DNA of 64,000 nt, from assembly GCA_015075425.1 (NCBI GenBank), contig JABTUL010000003.1, positions 62,001-126,000 on the forward strand, read 5' to 3'. Under the pieces are notes generated by a model. The model was given only the letters and a program-made list of their open reading frames with translations. It made no database searches and had not been told where the DNA came from. The DNA is from Spirochaetales bacterium (GTDB lineage Bacteria; Spirochaetota; Leptospiria; Leptospirales; Leptonemataceae). How positions within the stretch are numbered: the first letter of the stretch is position 1; the number at the start of each line of letters is the position of its first letter. Below are positions 8,506-16,933 of this stretch, piece after piece. Made by a program: the position numbers and the translations under genes.

Positions 8506-8617
8506 TGTATTATTTTTTAGCCTTCTGGTTTACGGCGCTTTGCTTGCCTGCTCCTTGTTGACCGTACTGCTGCTGTTTCTGGCCATTCGTGAAGCAATCA
8601 GGGGGACGCTCTGGTGA
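8498..8617 (+). CDS. 39-residue single-helix membrane peptide coupled to the symporter
   Basis: A very short gene. The ATG at 8498 overlaps the symporter stop (ATGTTTAG), with AGGAG 7 nt upstream. The peptide is almost entirely one hydrophobic helix (MFSVLFFSLLVYGALL at the start, then LLTVLLLFLAI) with a short basic amphipathic tail, REAIRGTLW. Its TGA overlaps the GTG start of the next gene. Small one-helix partner proteins are known beside sodium-coupled transporters, for example MetS with MetP and small accessory proteins of SSS symporters. The reading is supported by the Shine-Dalgarno, both overlaps and hydrophobicity. Function as symporter subunit is inference. Confidence 0.75.
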   Translation: MFSVLFFSLLVYGALLACSLLTVLLLFLAIREAIRGTLW

Positions 8618-9693
8618 GGCGGTCTGCAGCGCACATTGTTCACGAAGTCGATCGTCATGCCCCCCGGATGGTCCTTGGATTGCGGCCGGATCCCTCCGCA
8701 CTCCTTTCGGGTCTTAAAGATGTTCGCATGGATACGCTAAAAAAATTAAGCTATCATTCCATCCTTTCTGCGGGTCAGTTTGACCGGGAAACCCTGCTTG
8801 GCATCTACAAATTGAGCTGTCTTTTGCAACTCGGGCACCTCCGTATCCGGGATTCCCTGTACGATAAAATTCTGGCAACGGCATTCTTTGAGCCCAGTAC
8901 GCGAACTCGCCTGTCTTTTGAAAGCGCCATGATGGCCCTGGGCGGAAAAACGCTCAGTGTGACCGAGGCTGCTACAACGGGCATCGCCAAGGGAGAATCG
9001 ATTCTGGATATTGGCCAGATGTTTAACAGTTATGCACATGCCGTGGTTGTAAGGCATACCCGGCAGGAAGCACTCGCTGAGCTGAGCACCTATCTGCGTA
9101 TTCCCCTGATCAATGGCGGCAATGGCTCTGACGAGCACCCCACCCAGGCGATTGCAGACTGGTATGCGATCTTAAAATGGCGCCCGGATCTTCTGGACGA
9201 GGGAATGCCGGAAAAGAAGCGCATTCACCTGGGTATTGTGGGTACACCGGCCCGAATGCGCACCATAAAAAGTTTTCTATTGTTATCTTTGCTTTTTGAT
9301 CGTAGCATTTCCCGAATCACCATCATCTCAGAAATGGCTGATCCTCTGGGGGCTGAAATGCCTGATTACTGCCGGCAGAGTCGAATTCCCGTGGACATCG
9401 CCAGCGATTTAGAAGTGGTCCTGCCGGAGCTGGACGTCATCTACATGAATTCTATTGCCTACCTGGGTGATGGTTACCGAACCCTGGAGAGCCGCTTCCG
9501 CATCAATGCGCAATCCTCATTGCGGCCGGGCAGTGTCGTGTTGCATCCCCTTGCCCGTAAAGAAGAACTGAGTGTAGAGCTGGATACCAGCAGTCACAAT
9601 CTCTATTTCAATCAGGCGGACGGTGCTGTTTTTATCCGCAAAGCCCTGCTGCTCACCATCTTTGATAAAATTCCGCTGCCGGTGCTCAGCTGA
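8614..9693 (+). CDS. Aspartate-carbamoyltransferase-like enzyme with altered amino-acid site
   Basis: Numbering is from the ATG at 8728, where similarity to ATCase starts. A GTG at 8614 (GTGA overlap with the small membrane gene, 38 extra residues) may be the true start. Carbamoyl-phosphate residues are kept: STRTR (57-61), K88, R109, HPTQ (137-140). R178 matches E. coli R167, which binds the aspartate alpha-carboxylate. The 230s-loop TRVQ that binds the aspartate side chain is instead NSIA (241-244), so R229 and Q231 are lost, and HPLPR is HPLAR (273-277). It therefore looks like a transcarbamoylase with an acceptor other than aspartate. It overlaps the amidotransferase gene by 1 nt. The ordinary name would be pyrB, but I doubt that function. 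Confidence 0.8.
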   Translation: MRRSAAHIVHEVDRHAPRMVLGLRPDPSALLSGLKDVRMDTLKKLSYHSILSAGQFDRETLLGIYKLSCLLQLGHLRIRDSLYDKILATAFFEPSTRTRLSFESAMMALGGKTLSVTEAATTGIAKGESILDIGQMFNSYAHAVVVRHTRQEALAELSTYLRIPLINGGNGSDEHPTQAIADWYAILKWRPDLLDEGMPEKKRIHLGIVGTPARMRTIKSFLLLSLLFDRSISRITIISEMADPLGAEMPDYCRQSRIPVDIASDLEVVLPELDVIYMNSIAYLGDGYRTLESRFRINAQSSLRPGSVVLHPLARKEELSVELDTSSHNLYFNQADGAVFIRKALLLTIFDKIPLPVLS

Positions 9694-11672
9694 TGTGTGG
9701 CATTACCGGTTACTTCAGCACAGACCCGGCTCTACGCCGCAGTAAAGATCAACTGGCGCAAATGGCCAGAGCTTTGCACCATCGCGGACCGGATGGCCAG
9801 GGCTTTTTTCGCAGTCCGGAAGAGGGGCTATTCATGGCCCATACCCGCCTGGCTATTGTTGATCTTTTGCACGGAGAGCAACCCCTCCACTGTCCCATGA
9901 CCGGTAACATTTTGACCGCCAATGGGGAGTTCTATGAATTTCAAAAATTGCGCACACGACTGGCTCTCGCCGGGCACCGCTTCGAGTCCCGGTCCGATAG
10001 CGAAGTGGCCCTGCAGCTGTACGCGCGCCACGGCCCGGACTTTGTGCAGTATTTGCGCGGTGAATTTGCTCTGGCCCTGTATGATCGTAAAGAGAAACGG
10101 CTGATTCTTTTAAGAGATCGGTACGGGATTCGGCCTTTATTTTATAAATTACAGAATAATACACTGTTCTACGGTTCAGAGATCAAGTCCATTTTTGCCC
10201 ACAGTTCCGTGGAAAGACGCATATCCCCTTTTGATGCCCTTCATCAACTCATCCAGATCCAGTTGCCGGGCCATACGCTGTTTGAGGGAGTGCACGCCCT
10301 CCTTCCCGGACATATGCTTATCGTTCGAGAAAACAATGGCCGATTGGAGCTGGAGTACAAAGAATACTACGATTTGAATTTTCCATGCGATGGCGAGCAT
10401 CCAGTGCAGGAGGCCGGACAGGCTATACGAGATGTAAGCGACCTGTTACTCGATTCTGTTGCCGAGAGACTGCAGGCTGATGTCCCGGTTGCCTGTTATC
10501 TCTCCGGCGGGATTGATAGTTGTTCGATTCTGGGTCTTGCTTCGTTACTCGGGCAATCTGCGCTGCGCGCTTTCACCATTCGTTTCGAGGATGCTCGTTA
10601 TGACGAATCCGCGCTCTCCCGTCAGATGGCCGTGCGAGCCGGAGCCGATCAAGAGATCCTTACCGTAGACGGCCAAAGCAGCTATGGATCAGAATATCTC
10701 AAAGCGGTATGGCATTCGGAGCGGACCTTCTACAACACTCTGGGCGTAGCGAAGATGCTGCTCAGTCGCCGGGTTACCAGCCGGGGTTTCAAGGTTGTCC
10801 TGACCGGTGAGGGTTCAGACGAAATCTTTGGTGGTTACACTGCCTTTAAGATCGATATGTTTCGATACGATCCAGCTTACACTGCCGCTGATCAGGAACG
10901 TTTGCTGGGAAATAACGCCCTCTTTGCCGGCTCCATTCTGCCGGATGGTGACATAGAGCACCCTGCCTTTCAAGATTTGATGGGCTGGACGCCTGCCTGG
11001 ATAAAGCCCTGGATGGAAACCTATCGCGATCTAAAAGGACTGCTGGCCCCGGGCTTTCAGGAGCTTCTTTCTGGCTACGATCCGTTTGCTGCACTGGCGG
11101 GAAGTTTGCGCCCGGACCGACTAAAGGGACGCCATGCGCTGGATAAGGCCCAGTATACCTGGATCAAAACGATGCTGGAAGGGCAGATCTTAAACTGGGG
11201 CGGAGACCGAATGGATATGGCCCATTCGCTGGAATCACGCCCCGCTTTTCTGGACCATCCGCTTGTGGAGTATGCGAGCAGCGTGGCTCCGGGACTGCGT
11301 ATTCGTAAGGGAACAGAGAAGTGGGTTTTGCGTGAGGCGATGCAGCATCTTTTACCGGAAGCCCTCTACAATAGAGAAAAATTTTCCTTCATGGCTCCTC
11401 CAGCGCATACCGTTGAAGGCCGGGCCGCAGGTCTGGCAGATCTTTGTCAGGAGCATTTGTCAAAAGAACGCCTGGAGCGATTGGGCATAATCCCGGCGTC
11501 TGCGCTGCAAGCTTTGCTGGATAAGTCCGGGCAGAGCCACGCAGAACGCACGCGCAAAGATATTTTGCTCAATCAAATCCTCGGGCTTCACATTCTCGAG
11601 GAGCAATTCATTCAAAATTCACCGGCAGAAATGCAAGAGGCCAGGCTGGCAATAGAAAAGGGGGAACTATGA
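9693..11672 (+). CDS. Asparagine-synthetase-like glutamine amidotransferase (AsnB/AsnO type)
   Basis: 659 residues with both AsnB domains. The N-terminal class II glutaminase has Cys2 as nucleophile after Met removal, RGPDG at 31-35, and NGEFYE and SDSEV. The C-terminal ATP-dependent synthetase has the PP-loop LSGGIDS near 270, GEGSDEIFGGY near 371 and MAHSLESRPAFLDHPLVEYA near 510. Family members amidate a carboxylate with glutamine-derived ammonia through an acyl-adenylate. Besides asparagine synthesis, relatives (AsnO) amidate the alpha-carboxylate in the osmolyte N-acetylglutaminylglutamine amide. Fused into an osmolyte operon by 1 nt and 4 nt overlaps, it more likely amidates a solute precursor. 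Plain asparagine synthetase remains possible. Confidence 0.85.
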   Translation: MCGITGYFSTDPALRRSKDQLAQMARALHHRGPDGQGFFRSPEEGLFMAHTRLAIVDLLHGEQPLHCPMTGNILTANGEFYEFQKLRTRLALAGHRFESRSDSEVALQLYARHGPDFVQYLRGEFALALYDRKEKRLILLRDRYGIRPLFYKLQNNTLFYGSEIKSIFAHSSVERRISPFDALHQLIQIQLPGHTLFEGVHALLPGHMLIVRENNGRLELEYKEYYDLNFPCDGEHPVQEAGQAIRDVSDLLLDSVAERLQADVPVACYLSGGIDSCSILGLASLLGQSALRAFTIRFEDARYDESALSRQMAVRAGADQEILTVDGQSSYGSEYLKAVWHSERTFYNTLGVAKMLLSRRVTSRGFKVVLTGEGSDEIFGGYTAFKIDMFRYDPAYTAADQERLLGNNALFAGSILPDGDIEHPAFQDLMGWTPAWIKPWMETYRDLKGLLAPGFQELLSGYDPFAALAGSLRPDRLKGRHALDKAQYTWIKTMLEGQILNWGGDRMDMAHSLESRPAFLDHPLVEYASSVAPGLRIRKGTEKWVLREAMQHLLPEALYNREKFSFMAPPAHTVEGRAAGLADLCQEHLSKERLERLGIIPASALQALLDKSGQSHAERTRKDILLNQILGLHILEEQFIQNSPAEMQEARLAIEKGEL

Positions 11673-12466
11673 AACAAGACTTTGGAGGAGATCCGGTCGC
11701 CGTCCGGGAGACGGATCATTACAAACAGGAATACATCCAGTCCTTTGTGGACAAATGGGATCAGTTGATTGATTGGGACGCGCGAGCGCGAAGCGAAGGA
11801 CGATTTTTCATTGACAAACTCAAAGAACGCGGCGCTTCCAAAATCCTCGATGTGGCCACGGGAACAGGATTCCATTCTGTTCGTTTGCTGAAGGAAGGGT
11901 TTGATGTAACCAGCGCTGATGGCAGTCCAGAAATGTTGACGGCAGCGTTTTTGAATGCGCGCAGACACGGTCATGTTATGCGCACCGTGCAGGCGGACTG
12001 GCGCTGGCTCAATCGGGACGTTCATGGTAAGTACGATGCGGTAATTTGTCTGGGCAATTCGTTTACCCACCTGTTTTCCGAGAGGGATCGCCGTAAATCA
12101 CTGGCTGAATTCTATGCTGCCCTCCGTCATGATGGGGTTTTGATTCTGGATCAGCGTAACTACGATGCCATTCTGGATCAGGGTTTCAGTTCCAAACATA
12201 TCTACTACTACTGTGGAGAAGATATTAAAGTTGAGCCCACGCACGTCGATGAAGGTCTGGCACGGTTCAGCTACCATTTTCCGGACAAAAGCACCTACTA
12301 TCTCAATATGTATCCGCTGCGGAAGGATTACGTTCGCCGTCTGATGCATGAAGTCGGTTTTCAAACTATAACAACCTTTGGAGATTTTCAAGAGACGTAC
12401 AGAAGTGATCAGCCGGATTTCTTTATTCACGTGGCCCAGAAACGCTATGAGGAGGATGTGTCGTGA
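11669..12466 (+). CDS. Glycine/sarcosine N-methyltransferase (GSMT), betaine synthesis
   Basis: 265 residues. The enzyme uses S-adenosylmethionine to methylate glycine to sarcosine and then dimethylglycine, the first steps of the glycine route to betaine. The sequence matches the GSMT family well from memory: FVDKWDQLIDWDARA, the SAM motif ILDVATGTGFHSVRLL, SADGSPEMLTAAF, VQADWRWLNRDVHGKYDA, and DQRNYDAILDQGFSSKHIYY. It ends DPDFFIHVA-like (QPDFFIHVAQKRY). The start has GGGGG 5 nt upstream and overlaps the amidotransferase by 4 nt. The end overlaps the second methyltransferase by 4 nt. Separate GSMT and SDMT genes are the arrangement of halophilic purple bacteria. Confidence 0.93.
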   Translation: MKQDFGGDPVAVRETDHYKQEYIQSFVDKWDQLIDWDARARSEGRFFIDKLKERGASKILDVATGTGFHSVRLLKEGFDVTSADGSPEMLTAAFLNARRHGHVMRTVQADWRWLNRDVHGKYDAVICLGNSFTHLFSERDRRKSLAEFYAALRHDGVLILDQRNYDAILDQGFSSKHIYYYCGEDIKVEPTHVDEGLARFSYHFPDKSTYYLNMYPLRKDYVRRLMHEVGFQTITTFGDFQETYRSDQPDFFIHVAQKRYEEDVS

Positions 12467-13296
12467 ATCTTACGGCAGAGGAAAAAACGCGCGAGTACTA
12501 CAACAGTTCCGATGCCGACATATTCTACCACGAGATCTGGGGAGGAGAAGACATTCACATTGGAATTTACCAGGAGGGCGACGATATTACAACAGCCAGC
12601 CGGCGGACCATTGAGCGCATGATAGCAGCGTTGAAGCAGCCATTGCCGGCGACTGCAAGAGTCCTGGATATCGGATCCGGTTACGGAGGAAGTGCCCGTT
12701 TCCTTGCTACGCGTTCGGGATGTCGTGTAGACTGTCTGAATTTGTCTGCAATACAGAATAAAAGAAACCGCCTGCTCTGCCGCCGGGCCGGGCTTTCTGA
12801 TCGGGTGCGGGTGAAAACCGGGAGCTTTGAATCCATCCCTTTCAGGGAAAATACTTTTGAGCTGGTCTGGTGCCAGGATGCCTTATTGCATGCGGAGAAC
12901 AAAGAGCGGGTCTTTGCCGAAGTCGCTCGTGTTTTGCGTGTTGGTGGCTGCTTCATTTTTACGGATCCCATGCAAACAGCCGGGGCCCCGCAGGCGGCGC
13001 TCAGGCCTGTTCTCGAACGAATCCATCTGCCTTCCCTGGGCTGGCCCGATCTGTACCGGGAGCTGGGAGCGCGTGCAGGCCTTACCCTTCTACAGTTCCA
13101 GGATCTTAGCGACCATTTGAGCTGGCATTACAGTTGTGTTCTGAAAGAATTGATCCGCAAAAAAGCCGATCTGGCTGGATCGGTGTCACGGGAATATCTG
13201 GAGCGGATGGAATCGGGACTGGGACTGTGGGTGGAGGCCGGTAAATCACAATATTTACAATGGGGGATCTTTCTTTTTCAGAGAGAAAATGCATGA
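12463..13296 (+). CDS. Sarcosine/dimethylglycine N-methyltransferase (SDMT), betaine synthesis
   Basis: 277 residues. It completes betaine synthesis by methylating sarcosine and dimethylglycine with S-adenosylmethionine. The N-terminus TREYYNSSDADIFYHEIWGG and EDIHIGIYQ are SDMT-like. The SAM site is VLDIGSGYGGSARFLA near residue 67. WCQDALLHAENKERVFAEV and GGCFIFTDPMQT follow, as in the family. The GTG start overlaps the GSMT stop (GTGA), and the stop overlaps the start of the second symporter (ATGA). Together with the upstream gene this gives a full glycine-to-betaine path. Confidence 0.93.
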   Translation: MNLTAEEKTREYYNSSDADIFYHEIWGGEDIHIGIYQEGDDITTASRRTIERMIAALKQPLPATARVLDIGSGYGGSARFLATRSGCRVDCLNLSAIQNKRNRLLCRRAGLSDRVRVKTGSFESIPFRENTFELVWCQDALLHAENKERVFAEVARVLRVGGCFIFTDPMQTAGAPQAALRPVLERIHLPSLGWPDLYRELGARAGLTLLQFQDLSDHLSWHYSCVLKELIRKKADLAGSVSREYLERMESGLGLWVEAGKSQYLQWGIFLFQRENA

Positions 13297-14708
13297 GTGT
13301 CCTCCTGGGCTTTTTACTTTCGCTCGCATGCTTTGTCCTTGTTGGGATTCTGTCTGTGCGCCGGGCAGCACCGACCAGCGATGATTATCTTCTGGCAGGC
13401 CGGCAAGTCAGTCCCTGGCTTACCGCTCTTTCCGCCATTGCAACCAATAACAGTGGTTTTATGTTCATCGGTTTGATTGGGGTCACATACAGTGAGGGGC
13501 TTACGGCTGTGTGGATTATGGGTGGCTGGATGGCCGGGGACTATGCTATCTGGCTGTGGGTGGCGCGTGGTTTAAGGATTCGATCGGAGGAAATGCATGT
13601 GGCCAGCATTCCTGGCTTTCTTTCTTCCAGAGCCGGAGAAGGGCGGGGCAAACTTGAGCGATTACTGGTCATGGTTACAGCTCTGGTTATCGTCGTATTT
13701 TTAGGTGCCTATGCGGCAGCGCAGCTCAATGCTGGCTCCAAAGCCCTGCATGTGCTCTTTGGGTGGGACTATTCAGTCGGTGCTCTTCTGGGCGCGGCTC
13801 TGGTGGTGGTCTATTGCTTTTCCGGAGGTATCCGCGCCTCCATCTGGACGGACGCTGCCCAGTCCTGTGTCATGATCGCAGCAATGCTTCTCCTTCTTGT
13901 CGCGGCCCTTTATGAATTGGGCGGCCCTCTCCAGCTCTTTGACCGATTACGAGCGCTGGATCCTGAGTTGCTGGCACTCACCCCCCGCAGCGCAAAGTTC
14001 GGGCTTCTGGCTTTTCTGGCCAGCTGGTTCTTTGCCGGCCTTGGCGTGGCCGGTCAGCCTCATGTAATGATTCGAGCTATGGCCATCCATTCGCCGGAGG
14101 CTATACCTGCGGCTCGTAGAATCTACATTATATGGTATATTTTATTTACTTCTCTGTGCATCCTGGTCGGGCTTGCCTCCCGTGCCCTTCTGCCGGCGGC
14201 ATCCTTTGACCAGGAGCTGGCGCTGCCTTTGCTTGCCGGACAACTGTTGCCAGGTATTCTTGTGGGCGTGGTGCTTGCCGGCCTTTTTGCTGCAACCATG
14301 TCCACAGCCGATTCTCAGGTTCTCTCCTGTTCGGCAGCTATTTCACGCGATCTTTTCCCCGACTGGAGCCGGTCCTACATGCGTACCAAGCTGGCCACTC
14401 TGCTGGTAGTCTCCCTTGTGTTACCGGTGGCTCTCTTTGCCGAGCAGAGTGTTTTCAGGCTGGTCCTGATAGCCTGGTCTGCGCTGGCATCCGCTCTCGG
14501 GCCACTCCTGATCCTCAGATCCCTTGGCGCGCGGGCTTCCGCCGGGCTGTCGCTCTCCATGGTTGTTTCGGGTCTGGCTGCTGTGATCGCCTGGCAATTC
14601 ACGCCTTATTCCGGAGCGGTCTATGGAGCTTTGCCGGGTATGATGACCGGTTTTTCCGTCTATGCCCTGGGATGGTTCGTGGCAGGGAAGCGTCCGCTAA
14701 AGTCATAG
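13293..14708 (+). CDS. Sodium:solute symporter (SSS family), second copy, PutP-like
   Basis: 471 residues from the ATG at 13293, which overlaps the SDMT stop by 4 nt. About 13 transmembrane helices. It starts MSVLLGFLLSLACFVL, then DDYLLAGRQVSPWLTALSAIATN, closer to the sodium/proline group than the first symporter. The helix 8 signature AGLFAATMSTADSQVLSCSAAISRD is near residue 330 and carries the Ser/Thr pair of the sodium site. It is the last gene of the operon. The stop converges on a lipoprotein gene with a 6 nt overlap. Substrate unknown; proline, glycine or betaine uptake would suit the context. Confidence 0.85.
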   Translation: MSVLLGFLLSLACFVLVGILSVRRAAPTSDDYLLAGRQVSPWLTALSAIATNNSGFMFIGLIGVTYSEGLTAVWIMGGWMAGDYAIWLWVARGLRIRSEEMHVASIPGFLSSRAGEGRGKLERLLVMVTALVIVVFLGAYAAAQLNAGSKALHVLFGWDYSVGALLGAALVVVYCFSGGIRASIWTDAAQSCVMIAAMLLLLVAALYELGGPLQLFDRLRALDPELLALTPRSAKFGLLAFLASWFFAGLGVAGQPHVMIRAMAIHSPEAIPAARRIYIIWYILFTSLCILVGLASRALLPAASFDQELALPLLAGQLLPGILVGVVLAGLFAATMSTADSQVLSCSAAISRDLFPDWSRSYMRTKLATLLVVSLVLPVALFAEQSVFRLVLIAWSALASALGPLLILRSLGARASAGLSLSMVVSGLAAVIAWQFTPYSGAVYGALPGMMTGFSVYALGWFVAGKRPLKS

Positions 14709-15653
14709 ATCCAGCGTTTTTCGCAGTGCTTCGTGTTCGGGATCATGCTTTTTCCAGTAGTCGATCTGTATCTGGCTGGTGAGTACTGCCGTTGTTTGCA
14801 GCCGGACCGGTTGCTGAAACCCGTCCAGGTATTCATCGCTTAAAGCCACAATGCGATGGGGAAACTCTTTTTCAAAAACGTAGGTAACCTGCCGCTCATC
14901 CTGCTGGCCGCCGTCGTAGGTCAATCGGTAGGCTTCCAGGTTTTTCTGCTGGCTTAAAGGGCCGTCGTATGCGGCAAGTTCTGCCCGGGCACTTACCGGC
15001 TTTACACTTTTGTGCCGCAGTCTTGCGGAAACCACGGAGGGTAAGACCTGGATTTCACCCCGGGGAAGGCGGGCCGGAGATAAGCGAATGCGCTGGTAGA
15101 TTTCATCCTCGCTGAGTACACCTGCCACCTCGTATTCTTGATCTCCTTCCGCTTCAAAGTAGGAACGGGAAAGGACCCGGAAGCGTTCCTGCTGGCGATT
15201 GAGCTGAAAAAAAGTGTGTCCGCACCATTCTGCAGAAGTTCCGGTAATTTTCAGTACGCCTTCCTCGGGATTCAATGGCATAAAACTGGAAGTCGTCATA
15301 GTATAATCGTAAATACCGGTGGTGAAGTGACGCTGTTCATGCGCCTTGAGAATCACCGGATCCGCAGCTGTGGGGTTTAATTCCGATTTTACCTGCCGGT
15401 CCAGCTTGAAGGGCTCTGTAACCATAATCAGGATGAGTCTTCCTTCATGGAGCTTTCCATAGCGAGCCTGGGTCAATCGGTAGCTGCTGATTTCCGCGAC
15501 TCCTTTCATCCAGTAAGTCCGGAACTGTTCTGTCATTTCTACGGGCCCTGGCTTTCCTTCTTCCCGACAGGCAGCAAGGCTCAGAGCTGCAAAAAGCAGG
15601 GCGGTGAAGCTTTTCACTCCTATTTTTATGGGGAAGGTGGGCAGCGGAGACAT
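14703..15653 (-). CDS. Putative lipoprotein of a conserved family sometimes mislabelled Maf
   Basis: 316 residues. The signal segment ends in the lipobox LSLAAC, so it should be lipid-anchored. After it come WMKGVAEISSYRLTQARYG, TGIYDYTMTTSSFMPL and EWCGHTFFQLN. From memory these match a family common in Bacteroidota that databases have sometimes called 'septum formation inhibitor Maf', although the Maf nucleotide pyrophosphatase motifs are absent. Function is unknown. The gene is separated by 29 nt from the MFS gene upstream, so it may be the distal gene of that operon. It converges on the osmolyte operon. Confidence 0.6.
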   Translation of the reverse strand: MSPLPTFPIKIGVKSFTALLFAALSLAACREEGKPGPVEMTEQFRTYWMKGVAEISSYRLTQARYGKLHEGRLILIMVTEPFKLDRQVKSELNPTAADPVILKAHEQRHFTTGIYDYTMTTSSFMPLNPEEGVLKITGTSAEWCGHTFFQLNRQQERFRVLSRSYFEAEGDQEYEVAGVLSEDEIYQRIRLSPARLPRGEIQVLPSVVSARLRHKSVKPVSARAELAAYDGPLSQQKNLEAYRLTYDGGQQDERQVTYVFEKEFPHRIVALSDEYLDGFQQPVRLQTTAVLTSQIQIDYWKKHDPEHEALRKTLDL

Positions 15654-15682
15654 ACCTTTTGGTCGTTTAGCTCCCGACGAAG

Positions 15683-16933
15683 TTACTGCGCTATTTCTGT
15701 TTTTTTCTCCGCATGCGCTGGAAAGGGAAGCAACAGGAAAGCGAAAAAAAGCAGGAGCATGGCGATGGTTGCCGGACCAAAAGCCAGCAGATAGACGGAA
15801 ACCGTGGGCCAGGAGGGGGATGTGCCCACAATGAGCCGGCCGTAAATCTGGTTTCCGGCAATGGAGCCGCCTGCAATCGCCAGGATAGTAAAAAGTCCAC
15901 TACCCGTGCCAAAAAGATGTTCCGGAAAGACTCCTCTCAAGTAAAAAATATACCCCAGATAGAAAAACGTAAACATAATGCCGTGCAGGGTGTGGGACAG
16001 AGCAAGGACGCCACTTCCGGCAAGACCTGCGGCAACCAGAGAGAGCATACCAAAACGGATAGCCGCAGCCAGCGTAGCGATGAGGAACAGAGGGCGGAGC
16101 CCCGAACGTTTGCTGAGCGGGAAAGCCAGAAGCATGGCCGGTATTTCAAACACTACAGCCAGGCTCCAGGTCAGAAAGACGCCCCGCATGCCCTGCAGGT
16201 TGTAGATGAACTGGCCCAGGTAGAGATCCTCCATTTGATACTGAAAATAAAATAAAAATGAAAGTATAAAAAAGAAGATGATCCGGCTTTTCTTCAATAA
16301 ACGCAGCGCTTCCAGGAAAAAGTATTCTTGACGTGAGGTGCGCGTTGCCGGCGCAAACGTCGCCAGAAGAAAGCCGGCAGCAAGAAAGAAAAGGCCTCCT
16401 TTGCCCGTCTCAGCAGCAGAGAGCCGATTTTCTGCCTGCCAGAAAAAGAGCAAATTGATGGCCAGAAAAGCCAGCGTACCCCAGACGCGGATATTGCCAA
16501 AATTTCCGTGTCCCTTCTTTTCCAGAATGATCAAAGTCAAAAGTTGCAGATTGAAAGCAAAGATGAAGCGCAAAAGCCCGGAAAAAACCAGTCCCAGAGT
16601 CAAGGTGTCAAAAGGTAGCCAGCTCAGCTCGCGGATGCTAAAAAATCCGTACTGGATGGGAATCTGCACAAGTTGCCCGATCTGAAAAGGTGCACGGAGC
16701 TTCCGCGTCCGATCGCTCAGATATCCAGATATAAAAAAGCCAAGGGGCATGGCCAGCTGTCCGGAAAGGAAAATGAGCGGCGAATCTTCCTTGAATTGCC
16801 CCACAACATAAGGACTCAGGGCCACAAAATAAAGCCCCTGCCCGGCAAAGTAAATGAAAGTAAGTAAAAGAACAGACACTTCAGTCGTTTTGACGGGAGC
16901 GGTAGGCCACGTGCAGGTCTGCTTGTTTGGCAC
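15683..16933 (-). CDS. Major facilitator superfamily transporter
   Basis: About 416 residues with roughly 12 hydrophobic helices in two halves. The loop between helices 2 and 3 reads GYLSDRTRKLRAP, the MFS 'GxLsDRxGRR'-type motif. The central loop is short and basic (TRTSRQEYF). I see no substrate signature; it resembles the LacY/nucleoside-symporter-like branch. The GTG at 16933 overlaps the radical SAM gene by 53 nt. A GTG at 16879, immediately after that gene's stop, would drop 18 polar residues and is equally plausible. Its position downstream of a B12 radical SAM enzyme suggests it may move that enzyme's product, which is inference. Confidence 0.8.
   Translation of the reverse strand: MPNKQTCTWPTAPVKTTEVSVLLLTFIYFAGQGLYFVALSPYVVGQFKEDSPLIFLSGQLAMPLGFFISGYLSDRTRKLRAPFQIGQLVQIPIQYGFFSIRELSWLPFDTLTLGLVFSGLLRFIFAFNLQLLTLIILEKKGHGNFGNIRVWGTLAFLAINLLFFWQAENRLSAAETGKGGLFFLAAGFLLATFAPATRTSRQEYFFLEALRLLKKSRIIFFFILSFLFYFQYQMEDLYLGQFIYNLQGMRGVFLTWSLAVVFEIPAMLLAFPLSKRSGLRPLFLIATLAAAIRFGMLSLVAAGLAGSGVLALSHTLHGIMFTFFYLGYIFYLRGVFPEHLFGTGSGLFTILAIAGGSIAGNQIYGRLIVGTSPSWPTVSVYLLAFGPATIAMLLLFFAFLLLPFPAHAEKKTEIAQ

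Noticed and set aside
8614-9693. Simple naming of this gene as pyrB
   Set aside because: The residues binding the aspartate side chain are missing and the gene sits in an osmolyte operon, so I list it as ATCase-like instead.
14703-15653. Maf septum-formation inhibitor
   Set aside because: The related proteins are sometimes given that name, but the Maf nucleotide pyrophosphatase motifs are absent and there is a lipobox.
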